Positions 1 to 5,384 of a DNA stretch of 5,384 nt are shown here, piece by piece (the stretch's first letter is position 1; the number at the start of each line of letters is the position of its first letter). The stretch spans positions 1 to 5,384 of the forward strand of contig JAITVE010000048.1 of the NCBI GenBank assembly GCA_031285975.1, in the 5' to 3' direction. This DNA is from Candidatus Adiutrix sp. GTDB lineage: Bacteria > Desulfobacterota > Desulfarculia > Adiutricales > Adiutricaceae. The notes under the pieces were generated by a model. The model was given only the letters and a program-made list of their open reading frames with translations, was not told where the DNA came from and searched no databases. The translations under genes were made by a program, and so were the position numbers.

Positions 1-3000
1 ACTGATACGGCGCTCAGAATCGAGCCCCAGCTTGCGCCGGACAAGTGGGAAGCCCTGCTGAACAAAGGCCCGGTAACGATTACCTGGAAGCCCCTTAAAA
101 GCGCCGATGGGCAGCACACGTTGAACTACGTCAACGGCCGGAACCGGAAAAACACCGCCCCCCTGTATATTAACGACTGCCGCGCCAACGACCAGGGCGA
201 ACTCTACACCGAGATTGGCCTGGAACCCTTCGCGGTGCGGGTGGTCAACAACACCCGGGGGAATACGGCCCGGCTGACCTTCAGCTTCAACCGCCTCATG
301 GTTACCAAAGATATGGTGGGCGAAGAATTGACTGCCGACGCGCCCGTCACCCTGGCCCCGGAATTGCCCGAAATAAAGGCCTATTGGCAGGATCGCCGCA
401 CCTTGAGCCTCCGCAGCGCCTTGAAGCAGGAAGATTTTTGGGAAAAAATCAGCGACAGGCCCTTCAAGCTGGCCTGGAAGCCAGGCTTCCAAAATATACA
501 CGGCGGCCCCGCGCCCGACCTCAAAGAAGCCACCCTCGTCAACTACCGGCGGGAAAGCAGAAAAACCGCTGAGAGCGCCGGGGCCGCAGAACTATTTCTG
601 TCGCAGTTCGCCACTGCGGGCTTGAACCAGGCCTCGATGGACATTGACGGCCAGGCCACTTTCGACCTCACCTTCAACAAGCCGGTGAAGCTGGAAGAGG
701 TGAAAAAACGCCTGAACGTGCAGAAATTTATTTACAAAGAAAAGAACGGCAAGCGCACCGTCTCCGATTTTCAGGACGTGAAGGCCGAAGTGCTGCGGAG
801 CGCGGACGCGGCTGGAACCACGGCCCAGTTCCGCCTCAAAGGCCTGATGGGCGAGCACATCCGCGTGACGGTCGACGGCCTGGACTCAGCCGATGGCCGG
901 GGCGAGATTCTTGGGGAAATGGGCTGGGAGAGCTATGTTGACCCCTTTTTCACCATCCGCGAAACCACCCTAGAAATTGAGGAACAGTATCCCTGGAAGC
1001 CGTATTTCTCCGTGCAGTTGCAGGAAGAATTCCAGTTTGACGGCATCGAGAAATTCATTAAGCTCGACCCGCCCCTGGAATTCACCGTCTCCCCCTATGG
1101 CCGCGACGGCAACAGCCTGCAAATTTTCGCCGATTTCACCAACCAGCCCACCACCGTCACCCTGCTGCGGGGCATGTCCTCCCGCCGTGGGGTGCTGACC
1201 GGGGACGTGAGCTACACCGTGGCCCTGCCCTCGAATTTGGGCGAGAAACTCATGTTCACCGGGCGCGGGCGCTACCTGTCGCCGGAAAAGCCTTTGCTGG
1301 TCAAGCTGGCCGGGCGCAACGTGCAAAAGGTGCGGCTCCAGGGCTGGCGCATTCATGAAAACAACCTGGCGGCCATCCTCAACGTGCAGGATTACGACAG
1401 CCCCACCCGCACCCGGCTGGCCCTGCAATTCTCCAAAAATTTGCTCGACCGCACCACGGCGGTCAAGTCCGAGGCCGGGGAAGTCTTTGAGCGGCTGGTG
1501 GATTTGGGGCAGGTGATTGAGGAACCCAACGGCGCCTACCTGCTCCGCGTTTCCCCCGTCCGGGAAAAGAAGCCCGGCGAGGAAGACGAGGAAGAAGATT
1601 ATTACAGCTATTACGATTACACCCACAACCCCGAAAAATACCTGCCGGTGATGATAAGCGACTTGGGGCTCTCGGCCCACGTGCTGCCCGGCCGGGTGGC
1701 CGTGTGGGCCAATAGCCTCAGCCAGGCCAAGGCCGTGAGCGGCGGCACGGTAAAGCTCTATGACTCGGCCAACCAGGTGGTGGCCGAGGGCAAAACCGAC
1801 CGCCAGGGCCTTTTCAGCGCCGAAGCCCAGGTGGATAACGTGGTCTTCCTGACCGTGGAAAAGGACGGCGACCTCAATTACCTCCTCTTGGGCTCCCGCC
1901 GCTCGTCGTATGCCGGCGAGGATTACGAGGGCTATTACCAGGAACAGGACTTCCGCGAAGACGCGGACGCGAAATGGTACGGCGGCAACGCGGGATACCT
2001 GAACGTGGAAGCCCCCGCGTCCAAGGGCCCCATGCGGGCCTACCTCAGCCGGGGCTACGAGGCCTTCCTCTTCATGCCCCGCGACATGTTCAAGCCTGGC
2101 GAAACCGTGCCGGTGAAGGCCATGATCCGCGACAAAAACCTCATGCCGTCAACGGAAAAATTCCCCGTGCAGTGGCGGTTCTATGACCCGGACGGGCGGG
2201 TGGTCAGTCAGGGCAAGGCCGAAATAAATGAATTCGGCGGCCTCAACTTCGCGGCTGAAATCCCCTTCGCCGCCCGCACCGGCTCCTGGAGCGCGGCGGT
2301 GTATTTGCCGGAATCCGACGCCGAGTTGGGCCGCGTGGGCTTCACCGTGGAAGATTTCGTGCCCCCCCGTCTGGCCCTGGAACTGGCCGCCGACCAGCCC
2401 GTCTATTTGGGCGAAAACCCGGAAATGACCGTTAAGGCCGATGTGCGCTACCTCTTCGGCGCGCCCGGCGCGAATTTGAATTGGGAGATGGACGCGGTTA
2501 TTTCCCCGGCCAGCTTCCGCCCCGCTGGTTGGGAAGGCTTTGACTTCAGCGGCCCGGCCACGGATTTCAGCGCCACCGCCCAGCGCCGGGCCGTGCGCGG
2601 CCAGTTGGACGAAAACGGCCACGCCGACATCCTCTACCAGCCCAACCTCGATACCAGCCGCCTCCCCACCAAAATGGCCGTGGAGTTTGTGGTCAGCGCC
2701 CAGGAAGACGGGGGCCGCTGGAATGCCAAGCGCCTGAGCGTGGACTATTTTCCGCGCAACCTCATTCTGGGCTATAAAGCCCCGGAAACCACGACGGTGA
2801 AAACACCCTTCAGCTTCCAGGTGGCCGCCGTCACCCCCGAAGGCAAAGCGGCCGAGCTCGGCCAGGCGCAGGTGCGCGTCTCCCAGGTCTTGACCCAGTA
2901 TTATAACAGTTACCGCTATGGCCGCGTGTACCGCGAAACCGCCGAAGAGCTGAAACTGAAAAGCGAAAGCGCCGTCACCCTGGCCAATGGCCGGGCCTCG

Positions 3001-4749
3001 GTGGATTTCACCCCGGAAGTGGCCGGTGAATATGAAGTTGAAATCAGCGACCCTGCCAGCGGTTTGACCGTGCGGCGGCGGGTGAACGTCTACGGCTTGG
3101 AAACCGCCGAAAGCTCCCTGCCGCGCGGCGTGGTGGAACTGTCTTTCGACCGGGAATTTTACAAGCCCGGCGACACCGCCGTAGTCAAAGTGCGCAGCCC
3201 CTTCCCCGGCCGCCTGTGGCTGACCGTGGAAACATCGGCCCTTCTCTATTCCACCAGCGTGGATATGAAAAAGCCCGAAACCGAAGTGCGCGTACCGGTG
3301 GATAAAGCCATTAAGAGCAACGCCGTGGTCACGGCCTCTGTGGTGCGCCCCCTGGCCGAGGGCCAGACCGGCTACCGGGCCCTGGGCGTGAAGTCCCTGG
3401 AAATCGACCGCGACATTTATAAATTGAACGTGGCCGTGGAGGTGCCCCAACGCCTCAGCCCCTCGGCCAAAACCACCCTCAAAATCAAGATGACCGACGC
3501 CCAGGGCCGCCCGGCCTCCGGCGAGGCCACCGTGGCCCTGGTGGACGAAGGGGTGCTGTCCTTAAGCGGCTTCAAAACCCCCAACCCCTGGGCCAGCTTC
3601 ACCGTGGGCCGCCGGATGCTGACCCTCTTCTATGACCTCTACGAGCAGCTTTTGCCCCTGGAAAAAGCGGCCGTGCCCTTCCTCACCCCCGGCGGCGGCG
3701 ACGGCCTGGGCCGCTCCGGCCTCTTCTCCCCCTTCAAGCGCAAGCAGGAGATTTTATCCATTTTCCTGCCCTCCGTCACCATTGACAAGAACGGCGAGGC
3801 GGTGGTGGAACTCAATGTGCCCGAATACAGCGGCCAGGGCCGCCTGATGGTGGTGGCCGGGAGCCGCGACCACTTCGGCTCGGCCTCCCAGAAACTCACC
3901 ATCAGCCGCGATTTGACCAGCGAGGCCACCCTGCCGCTGGCCCTGGCCCCCGGCGATCGCTTTGAAATTCCCATCCGCGTCTTCACCGCCGCCGAAGCCC
4001 CGGCTAAGGCCGGGCGCGGGGCCTCCATACGCCTCCGCACCGAAGGGCCCATCCGCCTTGAGGAGGCAGGGGCGGACTTCAACTTGGAGCCCGGCCAGGG
4101 CGACACGAAAATTTTCAAAGCCGTGGCCGAACCCGCCGAAGCGGGCGGCGACCAGGCCGGTATCGGCCGCCTCATCATCGACAGCCAAAGCGGCCTGGGC
4201 GAAAGTTTCAGCCAGTCCGTGGAAGTGGCCGTCCGCCCGCCCTACCCCCGTGTGGTCACCACTGCCAGCGTGCAAACCAAACGCCCGGAAACCGAAATAA
4301 TTGTCCCCACCGACGGCTACCTCAAAGGCACGGTGGAAGCCCTGCTGACCCTGGCCAAAAGCCCGGCGGTGGAAGCCTCCCGCGCAGTGCGCTACCTCAG
4401 CGAATATCCCTATGGCTGCCTGGAACAGACCACCTCCCAGGCCTGGAGCTTCGTGGCCGCGGGCGACCTGTTGCCCGGCCTGGGCGACGCCAGCCAAAAC
4501 GACCACATCATCAACGGCCTCAACACCGCCGTGAAACGCCTCTTGACCATGCAGACCACCGGCGGCGGCTTCGCCTTCTGGCCCGGCGGGCAGGATGTCT
4601 ATGAATGGGGCTCGGTCTACGCCATCCACTTCCTCACTGAAGCGGCCAAGAAAACCGAGTTGCCCCAGGGCCTTTTGGAGCGCTCCCTGGACTGGCTGCG
4701 GGCCTATCTCGGCGCGGACTACAGCCCGCGTTACAACAACGCCGCCTAG
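1..4749 (+). CDS. Alpha-2-macroglobulin family protein (YfhM-like, thioester type), 5'-partial, ending at an in-frame amber codon
   Basis: This is a bacterial A2M, an envelope protein thought to trap proteases that cut its bait loop and then bind them covalently through a thioester. The frame is open from base 1. Codons 1-40 contain no ATG or GTG, and the TTG at 121 has no convincing ribosome site, so the true start is upstream. In window codons, the order is: macroglobulin-like modules (1-550), ISDLGLSAH (552-560), macroglobulin domain with RDMFKPGE (about 679-780), VEDFVPPR (783-790), bait-region domain from about 1044 with VDEGVLSLSGF (1181-1191), A2M domain with FLPSVT and APGD (about 1250-1320), and thioester CLEQ (1473-1476). 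Many motifs match E. coli YfhM as I remember it. Only two cysteines are visible, one of them the thioester residue, which fits an extracytoplasmic protein without disulfides. The frame stops at TAG in the middle of the thioester domain. A neighbouring penicillin-binding protein 1C gene is common in this family but would lie outside the window. Confidence 0.93.
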   Translation, partial: TDTALRIEPQLAPDKWEALLNKGPVTITWKPLKSADGQHTLNYVNGRNRKNTAPLYINDCRANDQGELYTEIGLEPFAVRVVNNTRGNTARLTFSFNRLMVTKDMVGEELTADAPVTLAPELPEIKAYWQDRRTLSLRSALKQEDFWEKISDRPFKLAWKPGFQNIHGGPAPDLKEATLVNYRRESRKTAESAGAAELFLSQFATAGLNQASMDIDGQATFDLTFNKPVKLEEVKKRLNVQKFIYKEKNGKRTVSDFQDVKAEVLRSADAAGTTAQFRLKGLMGEHIRVTVDGLDSADGRGEILGEMGWESYVDPFFTIRETTLEIEEQYPWKPYFSVQLQEEFQFDGIEKFIKLDPPLEFTVSPYGRDGNSLQIFADFTNQPTTVTLLRGMSSRRGVLTGDVSYTVALPSNLGEKLMFTGRGRYLSPEKPLLVKLAGRNVQKVRLQGWRIHENNLAAILNVQDYDSPTRTRLALQFSKNLLDRTTAVKSEAGEVFERLVDLGQVIEEPNGAYLLRVSPVREKKPGEEDEEEDYYSYYDYTHNPEKYLPVMISDLGLSAHVLPGRVAVWANSLSQAKAVSGGTVKLYDSANQVVAEGKTDRQGLFSAEAQVDNVVFLTVEKDGDLNYLLLGSRRSSYAGEDYEGYYQEQDFREDADAKWYGGNAGYLNVEAPASKGPMRAYLSRGYEAFLFMPRDMFKPGETVPVKAMIRDKNLMPSTEKFPVQWRFYDPDGRVVSQGKAEINEFGGLNFAAEIPFAARTGSWSAAVYLPESDAELGRVGFTVEDFVPPRLALELAADQPVYLGENPEMTVKADVRYLFGAPGANLNWEMDAVISPASFRPAGWEGFDFSGPATDFSATAQRRAVRGQLDENGHADILYQPNLDTSRLPTKMAVEFVVSAQEDGGRWNAKRLSVDYFPRNLILGYKAPETTTVKTPFSFQVAAVTPEGKAAELGQAQVRVSQVLTQYYNSYRYGRVYRETAEELKLKSESAVTLANGRASVDFTPEVAGEYEVEISDPASGLTVRRRVNVYGLETAESSLPRGVVELSFDREFYKPGDTAVVKVRSPFPGRLWLTVETSALLYSTSVDMKKPETEVRVPVDKAIKSNAVVTASVVRPLAEGQTGYRALGVKSLEIDRDIYKLNVAVEVPQRLSPSAKTTLKIKMTDAQGRPASGEATVALVDEGVLSLSGFKTPNPWASFTVGRRMLTLFYDLYEQLLPLEKAAVPFLTPGGGDGLGRSGLFSPFKRKQEILSIFLPSVTIDKNGEAVVELNVPEYSGQGRLMVVAGSRDHFGSASQKLTISRDLTSEATLPLALAPGDRFEIPIRVFTAAEAPAKAGRGASIRLRTEGPIRLEEAGADFNLEPGQGDTKIFKAVAEPAEAGGDQAGIGRLIIDSQSGLGESFSQSVEVAVRPPYPRVVTTASVQTKRPETEIIVPTDGYLKGTVEALLTLAKSPAVEASRAVRYLSEYPYGCLEQTTSQAWSFVAAGDLLPGLGDASQNDHIINGLNTAVKRLLTMQTTGGGFAFWPGGQDVYEWGSVYAIHFLTEAAKKTELPQGLLERSLDWLRAYLGADYSPRYNNAA
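1579..1620 (+). other. Acidic, tyrosine-rich linker
   Basis: The encoded residues are EEDEEEDYYSYYDY, directly before THNPEKYLPVMISDLGL. A second, weaker stretch of the same type (GEDYEGYYQEQDF) is at 1915-1953, just after the same small domain. Long bacterial A2M proteins often carry tyrosine- and acid-rich inserts before the S-D-(I/L)-G block, so this is probably a family trait. Its role is unknown. Confidence 0.6.
2035..2391 (+). other. Macroglobulin domain with RD-F-PGE signature, followed by VEDF strand
   Basis: The segment YEAFLFMPRDMFKPGETV matches FFMFGPRDLYRPGETV of YfhM, and FTVEDFVPPRLALEL matches FHVEDFMPERMALNL. This is one of the best conserved blocks of the family and fixes the alignment of the central macroglobulin ring. 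Boundaries are approximate. Confidence 0.85.
3130..3585 (+). other. A2M bait-region domain (BRD)
   Basis: The domain opens with VVELSFDREFYKPGDTAVVKV, which matches the YfhM stretch VTLKLDKASYRPGDTIKL. It continues with LTVETSALLYS and VPVDKAI and ends with VALVDEGVLSLSGFKTPNPW, matching SAVDSGVLNITDYVTPDPW. These are signature segments of the bacterial bait-region domain. Boundaries are approximate. Confidence 0.85.
3655..3750 (+). other. Probable bait loop
   Basis: This loop lies between the end of the bait-region domain (YDLYEQLL) and the first strand of the A2M domain (ILSIFLPSVT). It corresponds to the YfhM segment containing FGGDGDELKRGG. Here it carries a glycine-rich PGGGDGLGRSG core flanked by Leu, Phe, Arg and Lys (FKRKQE near its end). 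A flexible loop of this kind would offer sites to chymotrypsin-, trypsin- and elastase-like proteases. The placement rests on alignment from memory, and the exact cleavage sites cannot be read from the sequence. Confidence 0.5.
4417..4428 (+). other. Thioester motif CLEQ of the A2M thioester domain
   Basis: The codons TGC CTG GAA CAG lie within EYPYGCLEQTTSQAW. Cys (4417) and Gln (4426) are the pair that forms the internal beta-cysteinyl-gamma-glutamyl thioester in this family, and E. coli YfhM has the same PYGCLEQT. The tyrosine four residues before the Cys (4405-4407) occupies the position that, as I recall it, shields the thioester in the Salmonella structure. An intact motif marks this as a YfhM-type covalent trap and not a YfaS-type protein, which lacks the motif. 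Confidence 0.93.
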
Positions 4750-4775
4750 GTCCTGTCCACCAGGGCTTACGCGGC
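4741..4775 (+). repeat. Imperfect inverted repeat (hairpin) enclosing the amber codon
   Basis: The lower stem pairs GCCGC (4741-4745) with GCGGC (4771-4775). A single C-C mismatch follows (4746/4770). The upper stem pairs TAGGTCCTG (4747-4755) with CAGGGCTTA (4761-4769): seven Watson-Crick pairs plus two G-U wobbles (4749/4767 and 4751/4765). The loop is TCCAC (4756-4760). That is 14 pairs in total, and the amber codon forms the base of the upper stem. No T-run follows, so it is not an intrinsic terminator. The pairing is read directly from the bases. Any function, such as recoding or pausing, is inference, and a chance hairpin in GC-rich coding DNA is possible. Confidence 0.6.
4747..4749 (+). 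other. In-frame amber (TAG) codon inside the thioester domain
   Basis: The codon series reads GCC GCC TAG GTC CTG TCC ACC, window codon 1583. It is the only stop in 1,794 codons of this frame. It falls just before a conserved helix, at a position that is variable against E. coli YfhM (aligned there to a serine in the stretch KASKFAVQSYAA). The ancestral codon is unknown. CAG (Gln) or TGG (Trp) would each need one transition. A product ending here would lose most of the second half of the thioester domain and the C-terminal domains. Confidence 0.95.
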
Positions 4776-5384
4776 CTACGTGCTGGCCTTGAACGGCGAT
4801 TTCCGCCAGTCCTGGCTCAACTACCTCAAAGACCGCTACGAGGGCCTGAGCCCCTCGGCCCGCATTTTCCTGGCCGGGGCCGAGGCCGTCAACGCCGGTA
4901 ATTCCCAGCCCCTGGCCGTGCTGGACGAAGCGCCGGACTGGTCGCTCGACACCCTGGCCGAGCGCGTCAGCAGCCTGGAAAGCGAGGCCCGCAACCAGGC
5001 CCTGCGCCTGTTGGTCTGGACGGAAGTCGATCCCCTTTCGGAACGCGCCCAAAAGCTGGCCGAAGAGGTGGCGGAAACCGGCCGCAATGGGAACTGGCGC
5101 AACACCCAGGAAAACGGCCTGGCCGTCTTCGCCCTGGGCTCCTACCTGACGAAATCGGATGTGGGCAAACCCTATTGGGCCACCCTCACCGACGCGGGCG
5201 GCCGCGAGTTCTTCAAAGCCGGGCCCAATGACGTGGCCTCGGCCCGCCCGGCCGTGGACGGCAAACCGTTGAAACTGACCCTCACCGGCCAAGGCCGCCC
5301 CTATTACAGCCTGACCGTGGGCGGCGTGCCCCTCACCGCGCCGGAGCCGAAATCCGCCGGCCTGGAACTGACCCGCACCTGGAT
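4750..5384 (+). pseudogene. C-terminal part of the same alpha-2-macroglobulin, in frame beyond the amber codon, 3'-partial
   Basis: The 211 codons after the TAG stay in the same frame without another stop and clearly belong to the same protein. The helix AYAAYVLAL (4765-4791) corresponds to SYAALVLAR of E. coli YfhM. NTQENGLAVFAL (5101-5136) corresponds to the conserved STQES/N helix late in the thioester domain. GLELTRTW (5359-5382) looks like the entry to the C-terminal macroglobulin domain. By comparison with YfhM, somewhere around 150-200 residues should follow outside the window. Codon choice matches the upstream part, so there is no sign of long decay. No ATG follows the stop in this frame. 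The nearest alternatives, GTG 4780 and TTG 4789, lack a visible ribosome site and lie inside a helix. Independent translation is therefore unlikely: this is either a dead 3' remnant or the second half of a read-through protein. It is typed as pseudogene only because of the stop. Confidence 0.8.

Noticed and set aside
121..123. TTG as the start codon of the gene
   Set aside because: The frame is open back to base 1, the upstream 40 codons look like the same protein, and there is no clear ribosome binding site before the TTG.
970..1680. Minus-strand open frame (236 codons)
   Set aside because: This is a shadow opposite strongly conserved A2M coding sequence. The apparent hydrophobic stretch is the complement of the acidic Glu/Asp/Tyr codons at 1579-1620.
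2149..3450. Minus-strand open frame (433 codons)
   Set aside because: This is a shadow of the A2M coding strand, with the same biased composition and no family motif.
4741..4775. Intrinsic transcription terminator at the stop codon
   Set aside because: The hairpin is not followed by a T-run, and coding sequence of the same protein continues directly through it.
4700..4800. Frameshift as the cause of the premature stop
   Set aside because: Family motifs on both sides of the TAG are in the same frame, so the lesion is a codon change and not an insertion or deletion.
3754..5292. Long minus-strand open frame (512 codons)
   Set aside because: It lies fully opposite the A2M frame. Its translation is a Gly/Ala/His/Gln/Phe-rich shadow typical of GC-rich codon bias, with no recognisable domain.
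4780..5384. A separate gene restarting after the amber codon at GTG 4780 or TTG 4789
   Set aside because: There is no ribosome binding site, the codons lie inside a conserved helix, and a thioester-domain fragment would not fold alone.

Overview
The whole window lies inside one very long plus-strand gene for a bacterial alpha-2-macroglobulin (A2M, YfhM/COG2373 type). This is a large periplasmic protease-trapping protein with a thioester. The frame is open from base 1, with no start codon, signal peptide or lipobox in view, and it is still coding at base 5384, so both gene ends lie outside. Base composition is GC-rich, by eye a little over 60%, with G/C-biased third positions. Together with the protein family this suggests a Gram-negative proteobacterium. 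Desulfovibrio-like or other former Deltaproteobacteria would fit, but that is a stylistic guess.

Layout (window codon n begins at base 3n-2). Codons 1-550 hold several beta-sandwich macroglobulin/Ig-like modules. An acidic, tyrosine-rich linker (1579-1620) leads into an ISDLGLSAH block and then a macroglobulin domain with the RD-F-PGE signature (about 2035-2340), followed by VEDF. The bait-region domain covers about 3130-3585, with a probable bait loop at 3655-3750. The A2M core domain is at about 3745-3960. The thioester domain contains an intact CLEQ at 4417-4428.

The main anomaly is a single in-frame amber codon (TAG, 4747-4749) inside the thioester domain, 110 codons after the thioester cysteine. 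The same frame continues for 211 further codons with clear family sequence (AYAAYVLA, NTQEN, GLELTRTW), with no frameshift and no second stop. The amber codon sits in the 5' arm of a 35-nt imperfect hairpin (4741-4775). The gene may be a very recent nonsense pseudogene, a strain or assembly variant, or a gene read through at UAG by pyrrolysine insertion or a suppressor tRNA. The sequence alone cannot decide between these.

I see no second gene, RNA gene, mobile element, CRISPR array, promoter or terminator. There is no intergenic stretch.
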